DNA of 64,000 nucleotides from JACVRW01 sp963757815 (GTDB taxonomy: Bacteria > Actinomycetota > Thermoleophilia > Solirubrobacterales > Thermoleophilaceae), in the NCBI GenBank assembly GCA_963757815.1, contig CAVWSN010000033.1, forward strand, positions 62,001-126,000. Reading direction: 5' to 3'. Below, one piece after another: positions 1 to 8,702 of the stretch (its first letter is position 1; every line of letters starts with the position of its first letter). The notes under the pieces are model-generated. The model saw only the letters and a program-made list of their open reading frames with translations. It did no database searches and was not told the origin of the DNA. Both the position numbers and the translations under genes were made by a program.

Positions 1-1
1 C

Positions 2-127
2 CAGCCGGTGCTCTACCGGGCGGAGTCGCTCGACGAGGTGCGTGAGGTCGTCGGCGGCTTCTTCGCGACCTGCACGGACGAGTCGATCGACGAGATGCGC
101 GCGCGGGCGGGCGCCGCCACCGTCTGA
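2..127 (+). CDS. C-terminal tail of an unidentified protein (partial)
   Basis: An open frame runs in from the left edge and ends at a TGA at 125-127, giving 41 residues that finish in ...MRARAGAATV. It lies on the same strand, 15 bases upstream of the GlpA-like gene, so it may belong to the same transcription unit. The visible part has no motif that identifies a family. A glycerol kinase was considered because such genes often precede GlpA/GlpB pairs, but the tail does not look like an FGGY C-terminus. Confidence 0.5.
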   Translation, partial: QPVLYRAESLDEVREVVGGFFATCTDESIDEMRARAGAATV

Positions 128-142
128 CGGATACTCCCGCGC

Positions 143-1576
143 GTGCAGCGCGGGTCCGACAGCGACGTCCTGATCGTCGGCGGCGGCGTGGTCGGCTGCG
201 CGATCGCGCGTGAGCTCTGCCGCTTCGACCTGCGCGTGACCCTGCTCGAAGCGGGCCCGGACGTCGGCGCCGGCACGAGCAAGGCGAACACCGCCCTGCT
301 GCACACCGGCTTCGACGCCAAGCCCGGCACGCTCGAGGCCGAGCTCGTCGTCCGCGGATACCGGCTGCTCGGCGACTATGCCGATCGGGTGGGCATCCCC
401 GTCGAGCGGACCGGCGCGCTGCTCGTGGCGTGGGACGAGCAGCAGCTCGCCGAGTTCCCCGGGATCGTGGAGCGCTCGCGAGCGAACGGCTACGACGCGA
501 TAGCCGAACTGTCGGTCGAGGAGCTCTACCGTCGCGAGCCCCAGCTCGGGCCGGGCGCGGTCGGCGCGCTCGAGGTCCCGGACGAGGGCCTGATCTGCCC
601 GTTCACCACGCCGCTGGCATTCGCCACCGAGGCGGTGCTTGCCGGCTGCGAGCTGCAGCGGGGGACGGCTGTCGAGGGCATCGAGAGGGTTCCGGGCGGC
701 GGGTTCCGCGTCCTGACCGGGCGCGGCGAATGGCGGACGCGCTTCCTCGTCAACGCCGCCGGGCTGCGCTCGGACGAGATCGACCGCATGCTCGGACACG
801 CCGGCTTCACGGTCACGCCGCGCCGCGGCGAGCTGATCGTGTTCGACAAGCTCTCGCGCTCGCTCGTCTCGCACATCGTGCTGGCCGTGCCGACCAAGGT
901 CACGAAGGGCGTGCTGATCGCGCCGACGGTGTTCGGCAACGTGATGCTCGGGCCGACGGCCGAGGACGTCGAGCGCAAGGACGACACGAGCTCGACGGCC
1001 GCGGGGCTCGCCTACCTGCGCTCCGAGGGCCGGCGGATCATGCCCGCGCTGCTCGAGCAAGAGGTCACGGCCGTGTACGTGGGTCTGCGCGCGGCGACCG
1101 AGCACGTGGACTACCAGGTGAGCATCCACGCGGACGAGGGCTATGCCTGCGTGGGCGGCATCCGCTCGACCGGTCTGTCCGGGTCGATGGCGATCGCCGA
1201 GCACGTGCGGTCGGAGCTCGGCGAGGCGGGGCTCGAGCTCTCGCCGCAGGCCGAGCCTCCGCCCGAGCTGCGCATGCCGAACATCGGCGAGCGCTCCGAG
1301 CGGCCCTACCAGCGCCGCGACCTGATCGACCGCGACCCCGAGTATGGGCGGATCGTGTGCTTCTGCGAGCGCGTGACGCGCGGCGAGATCCGTGACGCGC
1401 TCGCCGCGCCGGTGCCGGCCGTCGATCTCGACGGGGTGCGCCGCCGCACGCGCGCGCACATGGGGCGCTGTCAGGGGTTCTTCTGCGGGGCGGAGCTGGC
1501 TGGGCTGGTGGCCGCTGCCGGGGAGCGGGGCGCGCCGGTTGAGCCGGACGGCGCTGCGGCCGGGGCCGGCGGGTGA
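143..1576 (+). CDS. GlpA-like FAD-dependent oxidoreductase with C-terminal BFD-type [2Fe-2S] domain
   Basis: The 477-residue protein opens with a Rossmann FAD motif (VGGGVVG, about residues 12-18), followed by a DAO-superfamily domain with the TSKANTALLH segment typical of glycerol-3-phosphate dehydrogenases. The C-terminal 75 residues form a BFD-like iron-sulfur domain with Cys406, Cys408, Cys443 and Cys448 (CFC ... GRCQGFFC). In anaerobic GlpABC systems this subunit oxidises glycerol 3-phosphate and passes electrons through GlpB. A GTG start at 143 is used. The stop overlaps the next start by four bases (GTGA), so the two subunits are probably translated together. The exact substrate is inferred; related pairs oxidise other hydroxy or amino acids. 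Confidence 0.8.
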   Translation: MQRGSDSDVLIVGGGVVGCAIARELCRFDLRVTLLEAGPDVGAGTSKANTALLHTGFDAKPGTLEAELVVRGYRLLGDYADRVGIPVERTGALLVAWDEQQLAEFPGIVERSRANGYDAIAELSVEELYRREPQLGPGAVGALEVPDEGLICPFTTPLAFATEAVLAGCELQRGTAVEGIERVPGGGFRVLTGRGEWRTRFLVNAAGLRSDEIDRMLGHAGFTVTPRRGELIVFDKLSRSLVSHIVLAVPTKVTKGVLIAPTVFGNVMLGPTAEDVERKDDTSSTAAGLAYLRSEGRRIMPALLEQEVTAVYVGLRAATEHVDYQVSIHADEGYACVGGIRSTGLSGSMAIAEHVRSELGEAGLELSPQAEPPPELRMPNIGERSERPYQRRDLIDRDPEYGRIVCFCERVTRGEIRDALAAPVPAVDLDGVRRRTRAHMGRCQGFFCGAELAGLVAAAGERGAPVEPDGAAAGAGG

Positions 1577-2802
1577 GCGGCCCTGTCGTGATCGTCGGCG
1601 GCGGCCCCGCCGGGCTGACCGCGGCCCGCGAGCTCGCTCGGCGCGGCGTCCGCGACGTCGTCGTGCTCGAGCGCGAGCCCGAGGCGGGCGGGATCCCGCG
1701 CCACGCGGGCCACCAGGGCTTCGGCCTGCGCGACCTGCGCCGGCCATTGTCGGGGCCGGCCTACGCCCGAGCGCTCCGCGGGCTTGCCCGCGACGCCGGC
1801 GCCGAGCTCCTCACCGAGACGATGGTCACGGGCTGGTCCCCGGACGGTCCGCTCGAGCTCACCTCGCCGGCCGGCCGCTCGACACTCGATCCGGACGCGG
1901 TGATCCTCGCCAGCGGCTGCCGCGAGCGTCCCCGCTCGGCCCGCCTCGTGCCGGGCTCGCGGCCGTCCGGGGTGATGACCACGGCGACGCTGCAGCAGCT
2001 CGTCTATCTGAAGGGCGCCCGCATCGGCGGCCGTGCGCTCATCGTCGGCGCGGAGCACGTGAGCTTCTCCGCGATCATGACGCTCGCCCACGGCGGGGCG
2101 CGCGCCGTCGGCATGACCACCGAGCTGCCGCGCCATCAGTCGCTTGTCGCGTTTCGGGCCGGCGCGGCGCTTCGCTACCGGACGCCGCTGTGGACACGGA
2201 CGGCGGTCACGGCCATCCGGGGCCGGCCGCGCGTGGAGGAGGTCGAGCTCACCGACCTCGACGACGGGAGCACGCGCACGGTCGCCTGCGAGACGGTCGT
2301 GTTCACGGCCGACTGGATCCCGGACAACGAGCTGGCCCTGATGGGCGGGCTCGCGATGGACCCCGGGACGCGCGGGCCCGCCGTCGACGCCGCGCTTCGC
2401 ACCTCGCGCCCCGGTGTGTTCGGCGCCGGCAATGTGCTGCACGGTGCCGAGACGGCTGACGTGGCGGCGCTGAGCGGCCGGCACGCGGCGGAGTCGGTCG
2501 TCCGCTTGCTCGGGCGAGGCGAATGGCCCGCGGCGCCGGTGCCGATCGAGTGCCGGGCGCCGCTCGAGTGGATCAGCCCGAACACGATCGCCCCCGGGGC
2601 GGGGGAGCCACCACGCGGGCGCTTCGCCGTCCGCGCGCGCGAGTTCCTGACCCGCCCGCGCATCGAGATCGCGCAGGACGGACGCACCCTCTGGGCGGGG
2701 CATCTATTGCGGCTCGTGCCGGGCCGCTCCGGCCGCCTGCCGCACGACTGGACCGCGGCCGTCGAGCCGGGCGGCGGTCCCGTCACGGTGAGCTGCGCCT
2801 GA
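1573..2802 (+). CDS. GlpB/HcnB-like FAD/NAD(P)-binding oxidoreductase subunit
   Basis: This 409-residue flavoprotein starts with VIVGGGPAGLTAARE and ends its FAD domain with a GVFGAGNV-type motif near residue 278. A central SGCRERPRSARL segment is typical of the small-molecule dehydrogenase subunits related to GlpB and HcnB. It lacks the CxxC redox disulfide of thioredoxin reductases. Its GTG start lies inside the stop of the GlpA-like gene (GTGA overlap), which argues for a two-subunit complex in which this protein relays electrons from the partner's flavin and iron-sulfur cluster to NAD(P)+ or quinone. The substrate cannot be fixed from sequence. Confidence 0.75.
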   Translation: MSGPVVIVGGGPAGLTAARELARRGVRDVVVLEREPEAGGIPRHAGHQGFGLRDLRRPLSGPAYARALRGLARDAGAELLTETMVTGWSPDGPLELTSPAGRSTLDPDAVILASGCRERPRSARLVPGSRPSGVMTTATLQQLVYLKGARIGGRALIVGAEHVSFSAIMTLAHGGARAVGMTTELPRHQSLVAFRAGAALRYRTPLWTRTAVTAIRGRPRVEEVELTDLDDGSTRTVACETVVFTADWIPDNELALMGGLAMDPGTRGPAVDAALRTSRPGVFGAGNVLHGAETADVAALSGRHAAESVVRLLGRGEWPAAPVPIECRAPLEWISPNTIAPGAGEPPRGRFAVRAREFLTRPRIEIAQDGRTLWAGHLLRLVPGRSGRLPHDWTAAVEPGGGPVTVSCA

Positions 2803-2918
2803 CGGGCGCCAGCGGGCGAACGATCCCGCCTCGGTGTCGCCTCACGACATCAAGACGGGGCTGTTCGGGCGCGTGCCCCGCGCTTTTCGCCCCGTCCCGC
2901 GCGGGTAACAGCACCGCC

Positions 2919-3227
2919 ATGGAGCACGAGGAGCAGGCACGCGAGATGGAGCGCGACGCGGAGGAGATGGAGGAGCACTCGGAGAAGGTCGGCGAGCACA
3001 TCGAGGAGACGCGCCGGGACTGGAAGGCGAAGGAGGACGATCCCTCGGTGCCGGGCGCGCAGCCCGATCCGGACCAGTCCGATCAGCTGCCGGAGGAGGC
3101 GCCGTCGGGGCAGGTTCCCGATGACACCGGTGATGACGCCCTTCGCGAAGAGATGGAGAGCCCGGAGGTGCCGGACGACGAGGGCACGGCGACGGGTAAC
3201 CCCGACGCCGCGGGCTCCGAGGAGTAG
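2919..3227 (+). CDS. small, highly acidic hydrophilic protein of unknown function
   Basis: A 102-residue protein starting at ATG 2919. It is dominated by Glu, Asp and Met, with an N-terminal run (EEQAREMERDAEEMEEHSEK) that should form a charged helix or short coiled coil. A Pro/Asp-rich, probably disordered tail follows. There is no signal peptide, membrane segment or cysteine. The longer open frame upstream of 2919 overlaps the flavoprotein gene in another frame and is not credible as its N-terminus. No function can be assigned; the composition resembles stress-related disordered proteins. Confidence 0.6.
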   Translation: MEHEEQAREMERDAEEMEEHSEKVGEHIEETRRDWKAKEDDPSVPGAQPDPDQSDQLPEEAPSGQVPDDTGDDALREEMESPEVPDDEGTATGNPDAAGSEE

Positions 3228-3251
3228 CGCCGACCCCCTACTCTCGTAGGG

Positions 3252-3827
3252 GTGACCGACGCCATCCGGGGACCGATCAAGGCAGCGATTGCCGCGCTCT
3301 TCGCGGTCGGCGTGCTCCTGCTCTTGCTGAACCCGCCTTCGCTCTCCGGCGCAGAGGGGCTGGCCGTGTTCATCGGCGGAGGCATCCTGCTGCTCCTCTT
3401 CACCGCCTGGGCGACGGTGGCGCTCACCGGCCGCGACTCGATGACCGAGCAGGAGTTCGAGCGGCTCGTGCGCCGTAGCGAGGAGTTGGCTGCCGAGCCG
3501 GCGCTGCGTGTCGAGGCGACCGAGTTCGACCTGCTCGTGGCCGAGGCGATCGACGCCCTGCCACTCGACTTCCAGCGCCTCCTCGACGACACGCCCGTGG
3601 TCGTCTCGCGCCACGGCGCAGAGAACCGCGCCTACGGCCACTACTTCGGGGACACGGTCGCGCGCGACAACTTCCCCGACCGCATCGTGCTCTACCAGGA
3701 CACGCTCGAGCGCGACTTCGGCTGGGACCGCGACGTGCTGCGCGCCCAGGTGGAGCGGACGCTGCGCCACGAGTTGGCCCACCACCTCGGCTGGGGCGAG
3801 CACGGCGTGCGCGAGCTGGGCCTGTAG
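3252..3827 (+). CDS. membrane-anchored zincin-type metallopeptidase family protein
   Basis: A 191-residue protein with a GTG start at 3252. Two hydrophobic segments (about residues 10-28 and 36-57) are followed by a soluble domain ending in HELAHHLGWGEHG at residues 173-185. The HExxH motif (His173, Glu174, His177) and the following His/Glu match the small 'possible zinc metallopeptidase' family (PF06262-like), usually 110-150 residues and soluble. Here the domain is tethered to the membrane and the catalytic motif sits almost at the C-terminus, as in that family. The substrate is unknown. A hairpin at 3844-3864 follows. Confidence 0.75.
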   Translation: MTDAIRGPIKAAIAALFAVGVLLLLLNPPSLSGAEGLAVFIGGGILLLLFTAWATVALTGRDSMTEQEFERLVRRSEELAAEPALRVEATEFDLLVAEAIDALPLDFQRLLDDTPVVVSRHGAENRAYGHYFGDTVARDNFPDRIVLYQDTLERDFGWDRDVLRAQVERTLRHELAHHLGWGEHGVRELGL

Positions 3828-3843
3828 GTCCACCTTGCCGTTC

Positions 3844-3864
3844 TGCCCACCCATATGGTGGGCA
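3844..3864 (+). terminator. hairpin downstream of the metallopeptidase gene
   Basis: A perfect 8-bp inverted repeat (TGCCCACC / GGTGGGCA) with a 5-base loop sits 17 bases after the metallopeptidase stop. No T-run follows directly, although GTTTTTC occurs about 15 bases later. A transcription terminator is likely but not certain. Confidence 0.45.
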
Positions 3865-3940
3865 AAGCGGAGAGGTGACCGTTTTTCGCCTCCGACCACC
3901 CCCCGGCGGGCGGCCATACGGTCTAGGCTAGATCCGCTCC

Positions 3941-4029
3941 GGAGAGGTGACCGAGCGGCCGAAGGTGCACGACTGGAAATCGTGTGGGCGGGTCAAACTG
4001 CCTCGTGGGTTCGAATCCCACCCTCTCCG
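3941..4029 (+). tRNA. tRNA-Ser (anticodon GGA)
   Basis: An 89-base class II tRNA. The acceptor stem GGAGAGG (3941-3947) pairs with CCTCTCC (4022-4028), with discriminator G at 4029. The anticodon stem CACGA/TCGTG encloses the loop CTGGAAA, giving anticodon GGA, which reads UCC/UCU. A long variable arm and the T-loop GGTTCGAATCC are present. No CCA is encoded. The 3' end of this tRNA is copied in a hairpin about 120 bases downstream. Confidence 0.95.
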
Positions 4030-4122
4030 CTCCGGGTCCGCATCGCCTGGCGGCGTCATCGCCCGGCTCGCGTGCTGAGCACGCGTCGCCGGGCTCTTCC
4101 TTGCCAGGCGGGCGTCCCGAAG

Positions 4123-4155
4123 CGGAGAGGGTGGGATTGCATCCCACCCTCTCCG
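4123..4155 (+). terminator. perfect hairpin copying the 3' end of tRNA-Ser
   Basis: A 14-bp perfect inverted repeat (arms 4123-4136 and 4142-4155, loop TTGCA) is followed by TTTAT, giving an intrinsic-terminator shape. The right arm plus the base before it (ATCCCACCCTCTCCG) is identical to the last T-arm and acceptor bases of tRNA-Ser at 4015-4029. It may be the tRNA's terminator, a scar of integration at the tRNA 3' end, or both. Confidence 0.6.
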
Positions 4156-4245
4156 TTTATCAGCACAGGTGTGCATGGCACGGCAGGCGATGGCCCTGCT
4201 AGGACGCTGTTTTCCGGCCCGTTGGTGGTCGGCAGCGCCCGGCGA

Positions 4246-4353
4246 CCAGAGGTCGAAGGCGCGCCGCATCGATTCGCGGTCGCGCTCGCGGAACATGGGC
4301 CTGATCTGGGCCTCGAAGGCCGGCCGCTGAGCGGCGTCTGGCATTGCGACCAT
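4246..4353 (-). pseudogene. 5' remnant of a conserved actinobacterial hypothetical gene
   Basis: From ATG 4353 the reverse strand reads 36 residues that include FEAQIRPMFRERDRESMRRA followed by FDLWS. This resembles the N-terminus of a small conserved protein family as I remember it (F..KIRPLFR..DR..M..AFDLW), whose members continue for roughly another 60 residues. After FDLWS the similarity stops and the frame runs into the tRNA-derived hairpin region, so only a truncated 5' end remains. The family assignment is from memory; a protein search would settle it. Confidence 0.45.
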
Positions 4354-4374
4354 GCCCGGCCCGTCCTTCGCTTC

Positions 4375-5001
4375 TCAGAACCCCACCGACTGTCGGACGA
4401 GCACGACGTGGATGCGCCCGGGCATTTCCTGGTGGATCTCGAGGATCTTTCCGACGTAGCTGTTCTGCCCGTAAGCGGCATACGCTCGGGCGTCCTCGAG
4501 TTTCAGGCTGTGTTCCAGTATCCGCTCGCGTGCCGCCTCCGCCGTTGGTACGACCTTCTGCGCCCCGACGACGAAGACGACGTTGGCCGCGCCCCAGGCG
4601 TAGGCGGCAAGCTGACTGCCTGAGGCGGAGGCGATAAAGAGTGCTCCGTCGTGGGTAACGGCGTGGACGCTTCCGAGCGCGAAGTCGGCCCGGCCGGCGA
4701 TCGCCTTCATCTCCTGCGCCTGCGTCTCGAAGTCGAGCGCCAGCATCTTGTTGCGCACCGACTCGTAGGGCCCGCCGTCGTTGATCGCGTCCGCGATCCC
4801 GGTCTCCTGCAACGTCACCGAGGTGTTGGTCATCACGGAGGAGCCTTCAGGGATGCGGGCGATGGCAGCCTCGCGGGCAGCGTCGAAGTCATCGACGACT
4901 TCGACGCTGATCCCGTGCTCTTCGAGCGCAACGACGGTCGCCTCGAGCGTCTGGTTATCAGGCAGCTCTGTGAAGCGGTCAGGTGTCTCGGTCGTGCTCA
5001 A
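4375..5001 (-). CDS. LUD-domain protein (LutC/YkgG-like)
   Basis: A 208-residue protein of the LUD (DUF162) family, whose members include LutC of lactate utilisation. Typical segments are GSSVMTNTSVTLQETGI, GRADFALGSVHAVTHDGAL and ASASGSQLAAYAWGAANVVF. The start is taken as TTG at 5001 because GAAGGAGG lies 5-7 bases upstream; the longer open frame to 5136 has no ribosome site. It stands alone, with no LutA or LutB partner, so its link to lactate oxidation is unproven. Stand-alone LUD proteins in actinobacteria are often uncharacterised. Confidence 0.75.
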   Translation of the reverse strand: MSTTETPDRFTELPDNQTLEATVVALEEHGISVEVVDDFDAAREAAIARIPEGSSVMTNTSVTLQETGIADAINDGGPYESVRNKMLALDFETQAQEMKAIAGRADFALGSVHAVTHDGALFIASASGSQLAAYAWGAANVVFVVGAQKVVPTAEAARERILEHSLKLEDARAYAAYGQNSYVGKILEIHQEMPGRIHVVLVRQSVGF

Positions 5002-5177
5002 TTCGTCCTCCTTCGAAGGGCCACGGATCGGGCTCATGTACGAACTCGGGCAGCATGCGTTCGCACGCCCGCAGTCGCATCGGTGAGTGCCCCGGCGGGA
5101 TGCCCCAGTCGGCTGCCTAGTCCCGACTCCGCTCATCGGCCGAGAGCTCGCATGCGGTGTAGGGTCGGGGCCGGCCG

Positions 5178-8057
5178 ATGGCCCCAGATTCCCCCCGAGG
5201 ACGCGCGGCAGAGCTGACGGGCCGGCGGAGTGAATGCGATGTGCTCGACCGCCTCATCGAGGCTGTGCGCGCGGGTGAGAGCCGGGCGCTGGTGGTGCGT
5301 GGCGAACCCGGGCGTAGGCAAGACGGCGCTGTTGGAGTACCTGGTCGAGCGCACGTCGGGCTGCCGGGTGGTGCGCGCGGCTGGAGTCCAGTCGGAGATG
5401 GAGCTGGCGTTTGCCGGGTTGCACCAGTTGCTGGCGCCGATGCTGGATCGCGTCGAGCGCCTCCCGGGCCCGCAGGGTGATGCGCTCCAGATGGCGTTCG
5501 GCCTCGGTCCCGGGTCGGCGCCGGATCGCTTCTTCGTCGCCCTGGCGGTCTTGAGCCTGCTATCGGATGTGGCTGAGGAGCGGCCGCTGATCTGCCTGAT
5601 CGATGACGAACAGTGGCTCGATCGTGCCTCGGCGCAGGTCCTCGCGTTCGTCGCGCGCCGCGTGGAGGCGGAATCGGTTGGCTTGGTCTTCGCGGCCCGC
5701 GAACCGAGCGATGAGTTGGCGGGATTGCCGGAGCTGGTGGTCGAGGGCTTGCGCGAGGGCGACGCGCGCGCGCTGCTGGACTCGGTGCTCACCGGACCGC
5801 TGGACGTGCGGGTTCGCGAGCGGCTCGTCACCGAGACCCGCGGCAACCCGCTTGGCGCTGTTGGAGCTGCCGCGGGGGTTGACGCCGGCGGAGTTGGCAG
5901 GCGGGTTCGGGCTCCCCGACGCGGTGCCGCTCTCGGGGAGCATCGAGGAGAGCTTCCGGCGACGGCTCGACGCGTCTTCCGGTCGATACCCGGCGCCTGC
6001 TGCGGCTCGCGGCGGCGGATCCGGTCGGCGACCCGCGTGCTGGTGTGGCGAGCAGCCGAGCAGCTGGGGATCGCGACTGAGGCCGCGACCCCCGCGGTCG
6101 AGGCCGGCCTGATCGAGTTCGAGCACCCGGGTGCGGTTTCGTCATCCGCTGGTGCGCTCGGCGGCCTACCGGTCGGCGTCACTTCACGAAAGACAGGACC
6201 TGCACGGCGCGCTGGCGGAGGCCACCGATCCGGAGATCGATCCCGACCGCCGCGCCTGGCACCGCGCCCACGCCGCGCCGGGGCCCGACGAGGAGGTCGC
6301 CGAGGAGCTCGAGCGCTCGGCCGGGCGCGCGCAGGCGCGCGGGGGCTTGGCCGCGGCGGCCGCGTTCCTCGAGCGCGCGGCGATGCTGACGCCCGAGCCG
6401 GGTCGCCGTGCCCAGCGGCTGCTCGCGGCTGCCAGGGCGAAGCGCGACGCCGGCGCGCTCGACGCGGCACTGGGGCTGCTGGTCGCGGTCGAGGCCGGCC
6501 CGCCTGACGCCCTGCGGACCGCCGAGGTGGAGCACCTGCGCGGACAGATCGCGTTGGACCAGCAACGCGGCAGCGACGCTGCTCGGCTGCTCCTCAGCGC
6601 GGCCGGACGCCTCGAGCCGCTCAACGCCGACCTGGCGCGCGAGACGTACTTGGAGGCGCTCGTGGCCGCGATATGGACCAGCGACCTCGACAGCCCCGGC
6701 GGCGTGCTGGAGGCGGCCGAGGCAGCGCGCGCCGCGCCCCCGGCCCAGAACCGCCGCGCGCGGTGGATGTCCTGCTTGACGCGTTCGCGCTGCGGTTGAC
6801 GGAGGGATACGCAGCCGCCGCGCCGACGCTCACCCGAGCACTCGAGCTGGTTCTCGCTCCGAGGGTCGGCACCGACGAAGCCGGCCGCTGGCTCTGGCTC
6901 GCTCGGTGGAAGAGCCGGCGTCATGATCGCCGTCGAGCTGTGGGACGCCGAGTCCTGGCACGCCCTCGCCGCTCGCCAGGTTCAGGTCGCCCGCGAACGG
7001 GCGCGCTCGTGCAATTGCAGTTCGCGCTCAACTCACTCGCCGTGCACCCACCTTCTCGCCGGCGAGTCTGACCACGGCGGCACTGATGATCGAAGAGGAT
7101 CGCCTGATCGCTCGAGGCGACCGGGAACCCGCCCGTTGTGCTACATGCGAGATGATCCTCGCGGCCTGGCGCGGCCAGGAGGCCGAGGCGTCTGAGCTGA
7201 TCGAGGCCACCTTGCAGGAGCCGCAGCCGCAGGCGGTCTGGGCAGGTCGTCATCGCGCGACCTACGCGAGCTCGGTGCTCTACAACGGCCTCGGTCGCCA
7301 CGACGCCGCGCGCGACGCCGCTTGGCGAGCATTCGAGCGCGATCAGCTGGGGTACGGGCCCTGTCTCGTGCCCGAGCTGGCCGAGGCGGCGTCCAGGACC
7401 GGCGACACGGCGCTCCTCAGGGCCGCGCTCGAGTGGCTGTCCGAGCGCACGCGTGTGACGCCCGAGCGACTGGGCGCTGGGGATCGAAGCCCGCGTCCGC
7501 GCCCTGCTGAGCGAAGGCGAGGCCGCCGACGGTCTCTACCGCGAGTCGATCGACCGGCTCGGCCGCACCCGCGTCGCGTGTCGAGCTGGCCCGCGGCCAT
7601 CTGCTCTACGGCGAGTGGCTGCGCCGCGAGCGCCGCCGCATCGACGCGCGCGAGCAGCTGCGCACCGCCCACGAGATGCTCGACGACGATGGGCATCGAG
7701 GCGTTCGCCGAGCGGGCCCGCGCGCGAGCTGGCGGCCACCGGCGAGACCGCCCGCAAGCGCAGCGTCGAGACCAGGGACGACCTCACGGCCCAGGAGGCC
7801 CAGATCGCGCGGCTCGCCCGCGACGGGCTGTCCAACCCCGAGATCGGCACGCCGGCTGTTCATCAGCCGCCGCACCGTCGAGTACCACCTGCACAAGGTC
7901 TTCGCCAAGCTCGACATCAGCTCACGCAACCAACTCCACCGCGCCCTCGACAGCGACCCCAGCACGGCGTCGTACACCGGCGGCAACGCCGCCGGCAGGC
8001 CTGAGCAGGATCCCGCGGGCTCGACTCCCCAGCCCGCTGACCGGGAACTCGGACTAG
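5178..8057 (+). pseudogene. LuxR-family LAL regulator (AAA ATPase plus HTH), broken by many frameshifts
   Basis: Pieced together over the three frames, this encodes a large ATP-binding LuxR regulator. It has the Walker A GEPGVGKTALL near 5305, a Walker B-like LICLIDDEQWLD near 5590, the GNPLALLELP segment near 5855, a long TPR-like middle, and a C-terminal LuxR helix-turn-helix (LTAQEAQIARLARDGLSNPE, then FISRRTVEYHLHKVFAKLDI) at about 7780-7930. I count roughly a dozen frame changes. Most fit one inserted base (for example CCCGGGCG near 5309 and CTTGGCGC near 5855), but a few fit deletions. The rejoined protein shows no nonsense substitutions and all key motifs, so recent decay or clustered sequence errors are both possible. 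Confidence 0.7.
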
Positions 8058-8134
8058 GCAACTCTCAGACGAGACCGCGCCGCGGAGCCGTCATCGTCTC
8101 CGGCCATGCAGATCACCTGGCTGAACGGACCCAT
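8051..8134 (+). repeat. leader repeat, copy A
   Basis: This 84-base stretch starts at GGACTAGGCAACTCTCAGAC, contains GCGGAGCCGTCA and runs through the start and first codons of the DUF4126-like gene (ACCTGGCTGAACGG, reading TWLNG). It matches copy B at 8618-8702, which sits at the same place in front of the alpha/beta hydrolase. The copy begins at the stop of the LAL regulator. Confidence 0.7.
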
Positions 8135-8597
8135 CAAGAAGCATCGGCGGGCCACGCGGCGCGGTGCGGTTGTCGGCAGCGTGTTCCTCGGAGCCGCGTC
8201 CGGCGCGCGCAGCCAGCTCGGCGTGGCGACCGTGGTGGCGCGCGCAGACCCCTCCCTGCCCGCGATATTCCGCCGGCCGTGGACCAGACGGCTCTTGGTG
8301 GCGGCGGCGGCCGGCGAGCTCGTCGCCGACAAGCTGCCGGCTACGCCCAGCAGGCTCGAGCCCGCGGGGATCGCCGGCCGGCTGGCCCTGGGGGCGCTGG
8401 CCGCCGCCCTCTTCGCGCGGACCCGCCAAGCGCCGTGGATCCCGGCCGCGGCCATCGGAGGCTCGAGCGCCGTCGTCGCGGCCAAGCTCGGCCATGACGT
8501 GCGGGCGCGACTCGCCCAGCATGCGCCGGACCCGGCCGTCGCCGTCGTCGAGGACGCGCTGGCGCTCGGGCTGGCCGCCGCGGGCGCCTCACGCTGA
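8106..8597 (+). CDS. DUF4126-like membrane protein
   Basis: A 163-residue, Ala-rich membrane protein starting at ATG 8106. The segments GAASGARSQLGVA and AGELVADKLPATPSRLEP match the DUF4126-type family of small multi-helix membrane proteins, followed by hydrophobic stretches around residues 90-105 and 112-125. The first residues MQITWLNGPIKKH lie inside leader repeat A and resemble the N-terminus of the neighbouring hydrolase, so the first few codons may have been captured from the repeat. Its role is unknown. Confidence 0.65.
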   Translation: MQITWLNGPIKKHRRATRRGAVVGSVFLGAASGARSQLGVATVVARADPSLPAIFRRPWTRRLLVAAAAGELVADKLPATPSRLEPAGIAGRLALGALAAALFARTRQAPWIPAAAIGGSSAVVAAKLGHDVRARLAQHAPDPAVAVVEDALALGLAAAGASR

Positions 8598-8617
8598 CGT
8601 GCGCTGACTGGGGACCC

Positions 8618-8702
8618 GGACTAGGCAATTCTCAGACGAGACGGGGTGGCGGAGCCGTCAGGGTCCAGGCCGTGACCACATGGCTGAACGGTGCGATCCA
8701 GA
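8618..8702 (+). repeat. leader repeat, copy B
   Basis: Second copy of the leader at 8051-8134, with conserved blocks GGACTAGGCAATTCTCAGAC, GCGGAGCCGTCA and CATGGCTGAACGG. It covers the region just before and including the first codons of the hydrolase gene at 8672. Differences cluster between the blocks. It is either a duplicated promoter and start region or a shared regulatory site. Confidence 0.7.
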
